DNA of 9,396 bases, taken from contig CAMYFZ010000066.1 of assembly GCA_947255165.1 (NCBI GenBank), positions 1 to 9,396 of the forward strand, written 5' to 3'. Positions within the stretch are counted from its first letter, which is position 1, and each line of letters begins with the position of its first letter. The translations under genes were made by a program, and so were the position numbers. Below, in pieces: positions 1 through 8,328 of the stretch. Under the pieces are notes generated by a model. The model searched no databases. It was given only the letters and a program-made list of their open reading frames with translations, and was not told the origin of the DNA. Source of the DNA: an uncultured Varibaculum sp. (GTDB taxonomy: Bacteria; Actinomycetota; Actinomycetes; Actinomycetales; Actinomycetaceae).

Positions 1-523
1 GGGGCAAAGCGCCCTCCCCGGAAGATTTTCCGCCCGGAATCGGCCGCGCCAACACTGCTTCCCCAAAAGGACCAGGCAGGGGAAAAATCTGGTACTCCTG
101 AGATTTAAGCTGTTCCGCAAGCTCTTCGCGGATCTGATCCCAGAGCCCCCCAGAGCGTTGCATCGCGAAAGCAGAAAGCTGCATTTGGCCTGTTCCCGCC
201 ACAATTTCTACCGCCAATATATTGCCATGATCATCTTGAACCGGAAACATTTGCAAACCGGCAATCAAGGGAATCCTTATGGCTCCCAAATCTAAGAACT
301 CGCTGCCTTCGGGAGATTCCCCTTCGTTATAAGGCCCCAAGTTCTCTGGGGGTTCTGCGCTCGGCTGCGGGCTGGTAACAGCTGGAGAGCCTTCCGGATC
401 ATTTGCGCTAGATCCCGCAGGAAGCTGTGGCTCGACCAGCTTTGGAGAATCGCTCAGGTCTGCCGCGGCTTTAGAAGATTCGCCCTGCAGGACACGTTTA
501 CGGCGGGAAGGAAAAAATCTCAT
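1..523 (-). CDS. DUF3710 family protein, partial (C-terminus beyond the left edge)
   Basis: The frame reads from an ATG at 523 to the window edge, giving 174 codons with no stop. Residues 1-75 are a basic start (RRKR) followed by a polar Pro/Ser/Glu-rich linker that looks disordered. The conserved DUF3710 core begins near residue 76 (FLDLGAIRIPLIAGLQM). It continues with the family's signature around residues 115-140 (QLSAFAMQRSGGLWDQIREE) and a GPFG motif at 151-154. This family is an actinobacterial protein of unknown function, commonly found beside dut. The start lies 9 bp after the DUF4193 stop, so the two genes are probably co-transcribed. The Shine-Dalgarno sequence is weak (ACGGG), which suggests dependence on upstream translation. 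No signal peptide or membrane segment is visible. Family assignment rests on recognised motifs; function is unknown. Confidence 0.85.
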   Translation of the reverse strand, partial: MRFFPSRRKRVLQGESSKAAADLSDSPKLVEPQLPAGSSANDPEGSPAVTSPQPSAEPPENLGPYNEGESPEGSEFLDLGAIRIPLIAGLQMFPVQDDHGNILAVEIVAGTGQMQLSAFAMQRSGGLWDQIREELAEQLKSQEYQIFPLPGPFGEAVLARPIPGGKSSGEGALP

Positions 524-532
524 GGCACCCGT

Positions 533-835
533 TTATTCGGCACAGTCCCGGCAGACCGGTTTGCCATCCACGGCTCCCGCTAGGCGGGAACGGTGCTGCA
601 CTAGGAAGCACACCGAGCAGGTAAACTCGTCATCTTGTGCCGGAATCACCTGGACAGAAAGTTCCTCACCGGATAGGTCAGCGCCAGGCAGCTCAAAATC
701 TTCTGCAGCTGCGTTTTCGTCCTCATCGACTTCGGAGGAACCAGTGGCCTCTGCCCGGCGAGCCTTCAGCTCTTCCAGGGAGTCCTGTTCCACTTCCTCT
801 TCATTTTTACGGGGGGCGTCATAATCTGTTGCCAC
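533..835 (-). CDS. DUF4193 family small acidic protein with a four-cysteine C-terminus
   Basis: This 100-residue protein starts at a GTG (835), 7 nt after the Shine-Dalgarno-like GAAGGG at 843-848. The N-terminus matches the highly conserved actinobacterial pattern of a MATDYDAPRK start followed by an acidic helix (EEVEQDSLEELKARR). The middle (30-65) is very acidic and probably disordered. The C-terminus has two cysteine pairs, C73/C76 (CSVC) and C95/C98 (CRDC), spaced like a zinc ribbon. The family (e.g. Rv2699c of Mycobacterium tuberculosis) has no established biochemical role. It is the promoter-proximal gene of a minus-strand pair with the DUF3710 gene and is divergent from sepH. Length and motifs are complete for the family. 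Zinc binding is inferred from the cysteine spacing only. Confidence 0.92.
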   Translation of the reverse strand: MATDYDAPRKNEEEVEQDSLEELKARRAEATGSSEVDEDENAAAEDFELPGADLSGEELSVQVIPAQDDEFTCSVCFLVQHRSRLAGAVDGKPVCRDCAE

Positions 836-880
836 GGTTCGTCCCTTCTAAAAGTACTGCTTTGGTCTTCAGTTAAATAA

Positions 881-910
881 ACAATAGACGCGGGGATATT
901 AACACTTCAA
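881..910 (-). promoter_or_regulatory. Candidate promoter for DUF4193-DUF3710
   Basis: Read on the minus strand, TTGAAG (905-910) lies 18 bp before TATTGT (881-886). This is a reasonable -35/-10 pair for the housekeeping sigma factor and would give a 5' leader of about 40 nt before the GTG at 835. It is a match by eye only. Confidence 0.35.
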
Positions 911-928
911 GCCCTAAAATGCTAGATA
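899..928 (+). promoter_or_regulatory. Candidate promoter region for sepH
   Basis: The plus strand has TAAAAT at 915-920, a five-of-six match to the -10 consensus but without a good -35. It also has TTAACA (899-904) spaced 18 bp from the weaker TAGATA (923-928). Either would give a leader of roughly 70 nt. The elements sit back to back with the minus-strand promoter candidate, so the divergent units may share a control region. Which hexamer is used cannot be decided by eye. Confidence 0.3.
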
Positions 929-1003
929 CGACAGACACACCGCGCCTAATAGGCAAAAACTTCCCCTAAACGTGGCAATCTCGAAGCAAGGGAACGGAGG
1001 AGT

Positions 1004-2317
1004 ATGAAAGACCTAGAGCTGTTGGGATTGCACCCAGATGGTAACCAGCTGATTCTCAATGATGAGGAAGGCACCCGCTATGCCTTGGCCATTACCCAGG
1101 AGTTACGCGATAAGCTCCGTCCCGAGCGCCCCAATCTGGAGGCGGTGCCCCAAAGCCCGAAGAAAACAGTGCCCCCACGGAAGATTCAATCTTTGATTCG
1201 TGCCGGCAGCACGGTTAGTGAAATCGCAGATAAGTTCGAATTGCCGGTAGCGAAAGTACAGCGTTATGCTACCCCGATTTTGGCGGAACGACGCCACATT
1301 GCGAATCTGGCGCAATCATGCCAGGTAGGGGGCGAATCAGATTCTCCCCATCTGGGGGAACTGGTGATAGATCGCCTTGCCGCCCGCGGAGTTTCTGCAG
1401 ACTCACTGCGCTGGGATGCGGTTCGCGGCGGAAAGGGCCCTTGGGAAATTATTTTGACTTTTACCCAGGATGCTCGGGATTTGACGGCCCGTTGGCATAT
1501 GGAGCCCGGTGCTTCTACAGTTAGCGCCCTCGATCAGGAAGCTATCTGGTTAACCGAGGCCTCCCAACCAGCTTCGAAGGTGTCGAGTTTCGAAGAGTTC
1601 TTCCCGATGCCATCTGCCCAACCTGCTCCGCCCCAACAACCAGATACCGGTACAGAGGCTCTTTTAGAAGCATTGGCGGCGGCACGCGGAAAACGCGATG
1701 CCTCCCCCGAAGTACAGCTTGGCGAGGACCAGACCGATTCGGCAGAAATTCCGGATTTGGAGGATGAGCCCGCCGATAAAAATCCGGAGCTAAAGACCCC
1801 GGCAGAAATCGTTTCCCTTTCAGGAAAACGTTCCGAAGAGCGCTCAGAAGAAGAGAATCCAGCGCCGTCCTCCTCAGCTTCGCCGCAAAGCGATTTTAGC
1901 CCTGTAGATACTGCGGTGCTCGGGAATAAATCCTCGATCCCGCACGCAGATCCTGCCAGTCAATCTCCACAGGTAAAACGCAGCCCGGAAAATGTGTGGG
2001 ATAGCAGCGAGCCTACTTTTGTGGGGACTTTGTCGGAAACTGAGGCCCTTAATCTGGATTTGACCAGGCGTGCTCCCGCCGCCTCCGCGTCGGAAAACAC
2101 CTCGGAAGCTCCTTCGCGTCCCGCTCCTCCTCCCCCCAGCTCCGAACCGGTAGAGGCCGCGCCGGTACTGCCGGGAATGGAAAATGTTGAGGAAAACGAT
2201 AAGACCATTCTCGTCTCCGGGAAAAACGTCCCTAAAAACAAGGGTAGGCATCGGCGTTCCCAGCGTAAGTCCATCCCCAGTTGGGACGATATCGTTTTTG
2301 GAACCAAGCCGCGGTGA
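1004..2317 (+). CDS. sepH: Septation protein SepH (DUF3071 family)
   Basis: SepH is an actinobacterial cell-division protein that binds FtsZ and promotes its assembly at the septum, as established in Streptomyces and mycobacteria. The 437-residue product begins with the conserved domain MKDLELLGLHPDG. It has a helix-turn-helix-like segment at about 56-104 (RKIQSLIRAGSTVSEIADKF, then PILAERRHIANLA). A conserved W-containing strand region follows at 134-168 (LRWDAVRGGKGPW). Residues 185-415 are a long Pro/Ser/Glu-rich linker. The C-terminus carries a basic patch and the conserved PSWDDIVFG motif (425-433). The ATG at 1004 follows a strong GGAGGAG (996-1002). The gene is divergent from DUF4193 and convergent with the phosphatase gene, matching the usual actinobacterial neighbourhood. 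The family call is secure; the FtsZ role is taken from homologues. Confidence 0.93.
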   Translation: MKDLELLGLHPDGNQLILNDEEGTRYALAITQELRDKLRPERPNLEAVPQSPKKTVPPRKIQSLIRAGSTVSEIADKFELPVAKVQRYATPILAERRHIANLAQSCQVGGESDSPHLGELVIDRLAARGVSADSLRWDAVRGGKGPWEIILTFTQDARDLTARWHMEPGASTVSALDQEAIWLTEASQPASKVSSFEEFFPMPSAQPAPPQQPDTGTEALLEALAAARGKRDASPEVQLGEDQTDSAEIPDLEDEPADKNPELKTPAEIVSLSGKRSEERSEEENPAPSSSASPQSDFSPVDTAVLGNKSSIPHADPASQSPQVKRSPENVWDSSEPTFVGTLSETEALNLDLTRRAPAASASENTSEAPSRPAPPPPSSEPVEAAPVLPGMENVEENDKTILVSGKNVPKNKGRHRRSQRKSIPSWDDIVFGTKPR

Positions 2318-2345
2318 TATCGGTACGGGAGTGCGGGCCTGATCG

Positions 2346-3515
2346 CTAAACCAGGATTAGGGGGATTTCCATCTCGGCTGGGGTTAGCGAACCATGTACC
2401 CCCACCATTTGTAATACTCCGGGGCTATGGAAACGCGAATCCACGAACTGATAGTTTTCTTTGGCGAAAATGGTAAAGTCTCCGATGCGATCTGGTTCGC
2501 TAATATCACCGTAAGCCTGGCGGTAATCAGCTATTATTTGACCGCGCCCGCCAACCAGTTTTTGCCACTGCGCGAGCACCATCGCTTTAGGGGCCTTCCG
2601 GGAGCGTTTTCCGGCGGGATCCTGCCCTAGATACTGCTCTTTTAGATGGATATGCAGAGCGCGCGGCTCCCCCGAAACTGCAGCTATCTGCGAGGCCAAC
2701 TCGCAGCTAGCTAAATCAATAGTGGTGTCCGGGGTGAGGTTCACCATGCCATGATCTGCGGTTATCGCCATGACTACGTCATTAGGTAGTTGGGCCCGCA
2801 GCTCGCCCAGAGCCCGATCAATCGCCTCAAGTTCTTGCAACCACCGGGGATGAGACCATCCCAGATTATGCCCCCAATGATCTAGCTGCGACCAGTAGAG
2901 ATACACATAGTCGGCACCCTGTTTGAGAGCTGTCGCAGCTTGGGCGCAGCGCTGAGATAGTTCCGTAGACACCTTGAGATTCGCGTCCCGCAAAGTGATG
3001 TCACTAAGTTTGGATCCCACGAAGTCAGGCGGGACTAAGGCTACAGATTCCAGGGCGGCATTACGGGCATAAGTGAAATGGGTTGGCTGGTCGCACCAGG
3101 AACGGGCCGTATGCTTAAAGCCTTCAAAAGTAATCAGATTGAGGACGCGCCTAGCAGCCGGATCCCAACACTGATACCCCAGCATCCCGGTTTGCGCCGG
3201 TGAAAGTCCCGTGTGCAGGCTAGTTAAGGCAGCCACTGTAGTGGAGGGTACACAGGTTCTGACCGGCTGTCCCCAGGTCTCCTCCGCCTGAGTAAGGTAA
3301 GGCCGCATAAAGGGAATATGCCCCCGCCTAGCCGAAAGCAGCTGCTGTCCCATGCCATCAATCGCGACTAGGCATAACCGGCGTTTGTCTTCCCCCATTA
3401 TCTGCCGCAGCGGGGCAGAAAACTCGGTTTCTTCCTGCCAGTGCAGCGTCCCAAAAAGCGAGGGTAAAATATCCCATATCCGCATTCCAGTCGCAGTTTT
3501 CTCACGGTGACTCAT
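2346..3515 (-). CDS. Alkaline phosphatase superfamily / nucleotide pyrophosphatase-phosphodiesterase family protein
   Basis: The 389-residue protein has the metal-ligand set of the NPP branch of the alkaline phosphatase superfamily. Visible are D53 (VAIDGMG), the predicted nucleophile T93 (PSTTVAALTSLHTG), D212 and H216 (QLDHWGHNLGW), D254/H255 (TADHGM) and H374 (GVHGSLTP). These residues coordinate two metal ions, usually zinc, for phosphomono- or diester hydrolysis. No signal peptide or membrane helix is present, so it is probably cytosolic, unlike secreted eukaryotic NPPs. The substrate is not known. The gene is divergent from parC (67-bp gap) and convergent with sepH (28-bp gap, no clear terminator). 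The ATG at 3515 has AGAGG unusually close. The next ATG (codon 11) lacks a Shine-Dalgarno, so 3515 is preferred but the N-terminus is not certain. Confidence 0.88.
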   Translation of the reverse strand: MSHREKTATGMRIWDILPSLFGTLHWQEETEFSAPLRQIMGEDKRRLCLVAIDGMGQQLLSARRGHIPFMRPYLTQAEETWGQPVRTCVPSTTVAALTSLHTGLSPAQTGMLGYQCWDPAARRVLNLITFEGFKHTARSWCDQPTHFTYARNAALESVALVPPDFVGSKLSDITLRDANLKVSTELSQRCAQAATALKQGADYVYLYWSQLDHWGHNLGWSHPRWLQELEAIDRALGELRAQLPNDVVMAITADHGMVNLTPDTTIDLASCELASQIAAVSGEPRALHIHLKEQYLGQDPAGKRSRKAPKAMVLAQWQKLVGGRGQIIADYRQAYGDISEPDRIGDFTIFAKENYQFVDSRFHSPGVLQMVGVHGSLTPAEMEIPLILV

Positions 3516-3582
3516 ACCTCTTATGCTCTCATACCCGCGAGCCGAATCTGACTAGCAGCCCGTTTTTTGCTTTGATAATAAG

Positions 3583-6177
3583 GTGAGCAAAAAGTCGCAT
3601 GAACCCGATCAGCCTGACCTGTTTTCTGCAGCCATGCCTGCAGCGGATGCCCTCGACCAGCCAGACCCGAACGAAAAACGGGCAAGCTCCCCCTCAAAGA
3701 GTGTTTCTGCGACCTCTGTTACTACCCGCCCGCAGCGGAAAAAGACCTCTGTCTCTCCTCAGGAAATCGCAGAGGAAAAAATTACTCATATTGATGTGTC
3801 CGAGGAAATGCGTACTTCCTTCCTGGAATACGCCTATTCGGTGATTTATGCGCGCGCCCTGCCAGATGCCCGGGATGGTCTAAAACCGGTACAGCGGCGC
3901 ATCGTCTATATGATGAGCGAAATGGGACTGTGGCCGAGCAAAGGCCATGTGAAAAGCTCGCGCGTAGTCGGGGAAGTTATGGGTAAGCTCCATCCCCACG
4001 GAGACAGCGCCATCTATGACGCAATCGTGCGCCTAGCGCAAGACTTTAACCTGCGGATGCCGCTGGTGGATGGACATGGAAACTTTGGTTCCTTAGATGA
4101 CGGCCCGGCGGCGGCGCGCTATACGGAAGTGCGGATGGCTCCGACCGCGCAAGATATGGTGTCCAATCTAGATGAGGACGTCGTAGATTTTGTTCCCAAC
4201 TACGATAACCAGTTCCAGCAACCGGCAGTGCTCCCGGCGGCTTTCCCCAATCTTTTAGTAAACGGAGCCAATGGGATCGCAGTGGGGATGGCCACCTATA
4301 TTCCTCCTCATAACTTGGGGGAAACCGTGGCCGGCGCGATTCATCTGCTAGAAAATCCCGAGGCAACTACTGAAGATTTAATGCGTTTTATTCCCGGCCC
4401 CGACTTGCCAGGCGGCGGAATCATTGTGGGGCTGGACGGTGTACGCCAAGCCTACGAAACCGGGAGGGGCATCTTCCGCACTCGCGCCAAGACCTCGATT
4501 GAGCGAGTTACTGCCCGCAAGATGGGGATTGTGGTCACCGAACTGCCTTATATGGTGGGTCCGGAAAAAGTGATTGAAAAAATCAAAGATGGAGTACAAA
4601 AGGGCAGGATAAAAGGTATTTCTGCGGTCACTAACCTAACGGACCGTGACCACGATATGCGCCTAGTGATCGAGATTAAATCTGGTTTTAACCCCGAGGC
4701 GGTGCGCGCCGCACTCTTCAAGCACACCCCGATGGAGGATTCTTTCGGGATTAACGCGGTGGCTTTGGTCGATGGCCAGCCGCGCACTCTGGGGCTAAAA
4801 GAAATGCTGCAGGTGTTCCTCGATCACCGCATGGAGATCGTAATGCGCCGCAGCCAATACCGCCTGCGCAAACGGCAAGAACGGCTGCATTTAGTGCAAG
4901 GGCTGCTAATCGCGGTCCTCGATATTGATGACGTTATTCAGATTATTCGCGCCTCCGAGGATGCTGCTCAAGCAAAAGCCCGCTTAATGGAGGCTTTTGA
5001 CTTAGATGATGTGCAGTCTGAACATATTTTGTCCTTGCAGCTGCGCCGGTTAACTAAGTTTTCGCGCCTGGAACTAGAGGCGGAGCGTGACCGCTTAACC
5101 GAAGAAATCGCCGAGCTAGAAGCCCTAATTGCCTCCCGAGAAAAACGGCAAGAGCTGGTGGTTAGTGAGCTGCGGGAAGTGGCACAAAAACGCTCGGATC
5201 CGCGGCGGACAGTGCTGCTGGCAGAAGAGGGCGCGGCTGAGTTAACGGCAGACCAGGATACTCCCTTGGAAATCCCAGATGAACCGGCAACCGTAGTTTT
5301 AGGGGCCGGCGGTCTGGTGGCACGCTTCCCTGGGCATGAGGCTTTAGCTTCTGAGGGAGGGCGCGAGCCTTGGGATGCAATTATTGCTACAGCCCAAACT
5401 ACCGCTCGCGGCCAGGTGGGCGCGATTAGTTCCCTGGGAACTTTATATAAACTTACTGCCCTGGAAGTTCCGGCTTTGGTACGTTCGGCAGCGGCGCCCT
5501 CGCTGCGAGGTACCCCTCCAATTTCGCGGCTGCTGAACTTAGAGGATGGCGAGGAAGTAGTGGGGCTGGTTCCCCTGGATGAAGAAGGACCGACTTGGTG
5601 GGCCGCCACGGCTGCTGGGGTTATTAAACGGATCCGGCCGCAGGTGCTAGCTACCCAGGATTCTTATTCCATAATCGGTCTAGACAGCGGTGACCAAGTG
5701 GTGGCAGCTGGCAGTGGAGGCGATGACGGTGCTTTCGTGCTGATTTCTTCGGCCGCGCAACTGCTGCGCACCCCGGCGGATAAAGTACGCCCCCAAGGAC
5801 GCACTGGTCAGGGGATTTGCGGAATGAAACTTGCCGATGGTGACCAGCTAATTGCCGCCGCCTTGGTTAGCGCCGAAAACCTAGAGTCTTCCCTGGTGGT
5901 AACGGTCGCCGGAATTTCTTCTTCTGGCCCCGGTAGTGGGCAAACTAGCGCGAAGGTCACTCCTGTGCTGCAATACCCCCAGAAGGGACGCGCCGGACAG
6001 GGGGTGCGTTGTCAACGTTTCTTGAAGGGTGAAAGCCGCCTGTCTTTGGCGGCCATCACCGCTACCCCGCCGCGTGCCCTCAGCAAAGATGGATCTCCCC
6101 TCCCTCTACCGGCGGAAACTGATAAGCGAGATGCTTCTGGTAGCGGGCTGAAGCGACAAATCTATTACCTGGGGTAA
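3583..6177 (+). CDS. parC: DNA topoisomerase IV subunit A (ParC, actinobacterial type)
   Basis: This is the breakage-rejoining subunit of a type IIA topoisomerase, which decatenates daughter chromosomes with ParE. The 864-residue product has a polar 65-residue extension, then the core starting near [20 protein letters not shown]. The quinolone-determining region reads [10 protein letters not shown] (137-146) with S142 and D146, the quinolone-susceptible residues. The catalytic tyrosine is Y180 in [11 protein letters not shown] coiled-coil gate segment spans about 480-545 and the beta-pinwheel C-terminal domain runs from about 567. The latter has only a degenerate GyrA box (QGRTGQG, 738-744) and a late [10 protein letters not shown] (800-809), which fits ParC rather than GyrA. 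The GTG at 3583 is the first possible start after the in-frame TAG at 3553. It lacks a separate Shine-Dalgarno, and ATG at 3634 is an alternative. parE lies downstream in convergent orientation. Confidence 0.92.
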   Translation: MSKKSHEPDQPDLFSAAMPAADALDQPDPNEKRASSPSKSVSATSVTTRPQRKKTSVSPQEIAEEKITHIDVSEEMRTSFLEYAYSVIYARALPDARDGLKPVQRRIVYMMSEMGLWPSKGHVKSSRVVGEVMGKLHPHGDSAIYDAIVRLAQDFNLRMPLVDGHGNFGSLDDGPAAARYTEVRMAPTAQDMVSNLDEDVVDFVPNYDNQFQQPAVLPAAFPNLLVNGANGIAVGMATYIPPHNLGETVAGAIHLLENPEATTEDLMRFIPGPDLPGGGIIVGLDGVRQAYETGRGIFRTRAKTSIERVTARKMGIVVTELPYMVGPEKVIEKIKDGVQKGRIKGISAVTNLTDRDHDMRLVIEIKSGFNPEAVRAALFKHTPMEDSFGINAVALVDGQPRTLGLKEMLQVFLDHRMEIVMRRSQYRLRKRQERLHLVQGLLIAVLDIDDVIQIIRASEDAAQAKARLMEAFDLDDVQSEHILSLQLRRLTKFSRLELEAERDRLTEEIAELEALIASREKRQELVVSELREVAQKRSDPRRTVLLAEEGAAELTADQDTPLEIPDEPATVVLGAGGLVARFPGHEALASEGGREPWDAIIATAQTTARGQVGAISSLGTLYKLTALEVPALVRSAAAPSLRGTPPISRLLNLEDGEEVVGLVPLDEEGPTWWAATAAGVIKRIRPQVLATQDSYSIIGLDSGDQVVAAGSGGDDGAFVLISSAAQLLRTPADKVRPQGRTGQGICGMKLADGDQLIAAALVSAENLESSLVVTVAGISSSGPGSGQTSAKVTPVLQYPQKGRAGQGVRCQRFLKGESRLSLAAITATPPRALSKDGSPLPLPAETDKRDASGSGLKRQIYYLG

Positions 6178-6178
6178 T

Positions 6179-6194
6179 GCGGTGATACCGCTTT
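6179..6194 (+). terminator. Weak intrinsic terminator candidate after parC
   Basis: A 5-bp GC-rich stem, GCGGT (6179-6183) with ACCGC (6187-6191) around a GAT loop, begins 1 nt after the parC stop and is followed by TTT. The stem and T-run are short, so termination may be inefficient. It sits in the 73-bp gap between convergent parC and the GNAT gene. Confidence 0.35.
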
Positions 6195-6250
6195 CGCGTG
6201 CCTAAAAGTCTTGAAAGATGAATCGCTGACTTGCTCGCTGAGCGGGTATC

Positions 6251-7234
6251 CTACTGCAGGGCGGGAGTTTCAATCGCATACTGGGTAGAGGTTCCGATGA
6301 CTTTAAATCCGGCCTCGAGAAAAAGACGCCGGGTTGCCGGGTCAGCGGCCTCGGGCAATAGCGCCCCAGCGGTGGCGAATCCTTGTTTCTTAAATGCCTG
6401 GAGTACGCAGGCGATTAGCGATTTCAAAATCGCCGCATTTTCCCATCCTGGAAGCAGGCCCAGCAGATCTATATATCCTTGACGGTTGCCTACCGCGGTC
6501 CAATCTTGCCGGTAGATAGAAGAAAGCACAAAGCCGGCAATCTGGGAACGGTCAGTAGTTTTATCTAGTGCTACGAAGGAACATTCCGGGATAAATGCTC
6601 CCCGGCGGGTGGTCCAATCCTCCGAGCTGTATCCCGATCCCGGTTTTTGTTCTTCCAGGATCCGGTTGAGAGCTTGTCGCAACAGGTCATCGAGCTCTTT
6701 ATCCCAGGTAACGATGTGGAAGGGATGAGAAAGGGCAGGGATCTCGATCGGGTGGGACAGGTCGCGAGATACATCCACGAAAGAATCAGTTTGCGAATAA
6801 CCCGCTTCTAGCAGCAACTGCGACAGTTCCGGGGCGATATCTTCCACGTAAAATAGGACGCGCCCCGGCCGGGAGTGATCTAACAGGGCACGCGCTTGAT
6901 CCCGCTGCCAAGAGATGGATATGCGTCCTAGTCCTTGACCACGATAACGCGGATCTACTCCGCCTTCGCAAACCACTTCGTTTGCTAGCAGCCGCGGACG
7001 TACCTGTGCGTAGGCGACCAGGTTATTTTCCGGGCCGAAAGCGCCGATAGTGCGCCAGCTGGAGGGGGCGGCAAAAAAATCTGCGATTTCAGAAATCGCG
7101 GTCCGAAAGGGGGGATTGTCGAACTCTTCGATCCGATGGATCAGGCTCCCCATTTCCGCCACGTTATCGGGACCTAGGCTACGCCAAGAAAATTTTCCGC
7201 CACCGGCCGGCAAAGACCATTCCTGCCCGCTCAT
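6251..7234 (-). CDS. GNAT family N-acetyltransferase with two GNAT-like lobes (distal gene)
   Basis: The 327-residue product looks like two GNAT folds in tandem, an arrangement known from mycothiol synthase MshD. The N-terminal lobe has the acetyl-CoA pyrophosphate loop R98-GQG-L-G103 (GVDPRYRGQGLGR) followed by the expected helix, and a LLEAGY motif at 140-145. The C-terminal lobe keeps the strand-helix pattern (YIDLLGLLPGWENAAILKSL, 254-273; LFLEAGFKVIG further on). Its RxxGxG loop is replaced, so it probably does not bind acetyl-CoA. The ATG at 7234 is chosen over a possible start 60 nt upstream. It has a good GGTGGAG Shine-Dalgarno at 7240-7246 and forms a TAATG overlap with the upstream GNAT stop, implying translational coupling. 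Substrate unknown. It resembles its neighbour throughout, suggesting an old tandem duplication. Confidence 0.85.
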   Translation of the reverse strand: MSGQEWSLPAGGGKFSWRSLGPDNVAEMGSLIHRIEEFDNPPFRTAISEIADFFAAPSSWRTIGAFGPENNLVAYAQVRPRLLANEVVCEGGVDPRYRGQGLGRISISWQRDQARALLDHSRPGRVLFYVEDIAPELSQLLLEAGYSQTDSFVDVSRDLSHPIEIPALSHPFHIVTWDKELDDLLRQALNRILEEQKPGSGYSSEDWTTRRGAFIPECSFVALDKTTDRSQIAGFVLSSIYRQDWTAVGNRQGYIDLLGLLPGWENAAILKSLIACVLQAFKKQGFATAGALLPEAADPATRRLFLEAGFKVIGTSTQYAIETPALQ

Positions 7235-8322
7235 TACAGCTCCACCGTATAGATCATGCGCGCCCCCGCCAGCTGAAAACCACAGGCACTGCACACCTGG
7301 GAGAGGTCACCAAGTTTGGGATAGTTGTCCTCGGCAAAGACCTGTTCATAGCCCGAGTCCGCGCAGGCAGAAAGCACTTGGGAGAGAGTTTGTTTTAAGA
7401 CCGCGAACTCTGCGCCGTGGTTATCGGCGTTTTGCCGATCATCACCAAAAATATCTACTGCTACTGCCGGAATAATTTGTTCAGAGGCACCCCCGGATTC
7501 TAAGCAGCTGCTTTGACACAGATTCCGGTATACCACCAGGCAATAGGCAAGAACGCGACCCGAACTCATCGAGATAGCCGCAAAGGAAAGATTGGGAGCC
7601 AGATTCGCTACTACCCGCCCCCACCAGCGGGAAGCATCTCCTTTATCGGCATATAGGCGCGCGGAGTTAGCTACGTGGAGGGTTTTTATTTCTTCCCATT
7701 GATCGGGAGAGAGCCGCCGGGCAGAAACTATGCGTACATCCTTAGTGGGGAACTTTCCTTCCAGGGTAGCGAGATCAGCGGGGTCCAAGCCATGAGAAAA
7801 AACTTTTATAGTGCGTTGAGCAGAAAAACCCGCGGCTGCATACAACATTCGGCGGTCCCCGGCGCGCTCATCTACTACGTTGCGGATCTGAGCGGGACGG
7901 TCATAGTCTTCGCCATAGTAGCCCAGCATCAGTTCCCGGGCGCGCACATCTTGCCAGGCCAGCAAAGCTCTGCCGATTCCACGTCCGCGCCAGTGCTCGG
8001 CAGTAACTGCGAACAGGTCCGCGCGGGCATAACTTTTTTCGTCCGGCTGTAAGGTGACTGACCCGAAAGCTGCTAGGTTTCCCCGCGAATCCAATCCGAT
8101 CAGGCAGTCTTGCAGTTCCGGATGACTCAGTGCCTGGGTCAAGCGGGTGATTTCAGCCTCGGAAGTTGGACGTGCCGGGCGGGAGCGCTGCTCGGTCAGG
8201 TGGATTAGTTCCCGGATTTTCCAAGAATCAGTTTCGCGCGAGGGACGCCAATATAGCCCCAGGTGTACCGGGGGCACCGGGGCAGCTGGTAGGTTTCCCA
8301 ACCTTTCGCGCAGAGTTGACAT
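7234..8322 (-). CDS. GNAT family N-acetyltransferase with two GNAT-like lobes (proximal gene)
   Basis: This 362-residue protein is predicted to transfer an acetyl group from acetyl-CoA to an unknown acceptor. The N-terminal lobe contains a clear motif A: VTAEHWRGRGIGRALLAW, with R112, G115 and G117 forming the RxxGxG loop. A second lobe starts near residue 195. Its motif A position (about 288-315) reads DIFGDDRQNAD and lacks the glycine-rich loop. The end, DNYPKLGDLSQVCSACGFQ, resembles the closing helix and strand of a GNAT fold. Six of its seven cysteines are in the C-terminal lobe, including CSAC at 344-347. The ATG at 8322 has no Shine-Dalgarno but a -10-like TAAGAT sits exactly 6 nt upstream, fitting a leaderless transcript. 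It lies 40 bp after parE on the same strand and overlaps the next GNAT gene by one base. Confidence 0.85.
   Translation of the reverse strand: MSTLRERLGNLPAAPVPPVHLGLYWRPSRETDSWKIRELIHLTEQRSRPARPTSEAEITRLTQALSHPELQDCLIGLDSRGNLAAFGSVTLQPDEKSYARADLFAVTAEHWRGRGIGRALLAWQDVRARELMLGYYGEDYDRPAQIRNVVDERAGDRRMLYAAAGFSAQRTIKVFSHGLDPADLATLEGKFPTKDVRIVSARRLSPDQWEEIKTLHVANSARLYADKGDASRWWGRVVANLAPNLSFAAISMSSGRVLAYCLVVYRNLCQSSCLESGGASEQIIPAVAVDIFGDDRQNADNHGAEFAVLKQTLSQVLSACADSGYEQVFAEDNYPKLGDLSQVCSACGFQLAGARMIYTVEL
7240..7246 (-). promoter_or_regulatory. Ribosome binding site that sets the start of the distal GNAT gene
   Basis: On the minus strand GGTGGAG lies 5 nt before the ATG at 7234, inside the last codons of the upstream GNAT gene. 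With the one-base stop/start overlap it supports re-initiation at 7234 rather than the longer reading frame beginning at 7294. Confidence 0.6.
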
Positions 8323-8328
8323 GTTTTT

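Noticed and set aside
2318..2345. Terminator in the sepH/phosphatase convergent gap
   Set aside because: Only 28 bp with no convincing stem and no T-run on either strand.
3563..3568. Run of six T residues as a terminator between the phosphatase gene and parC
   Set aside because: No stable hairpin precedes it, and it lies between divergent genes where no plus-strand transcript is expected to end.
4968..5609. A 213-codon open frame on the minus strand inside parC
   Set aside because: It lies wholly antisense to a clearly conserved coding region, is Ser/Arg/Ala-rich as expected of a shadow frame, and shows no recognisable motif.
6233..6243. Small hairpin GCTC-GCT-GAGC near the end of the distal GNAT gene
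   Set aside because: The stem is only 4 bp and no T-run follows in either direction.
7235..7294. Longer start (ATG at 7294) for the distal GNAT gene
   Set aside because: It would add 20 residues overlapping the upstream gene and lacks a good ribosome site; the coupled ATG at 7234 has GGTGGAG and a TAATG overlap.
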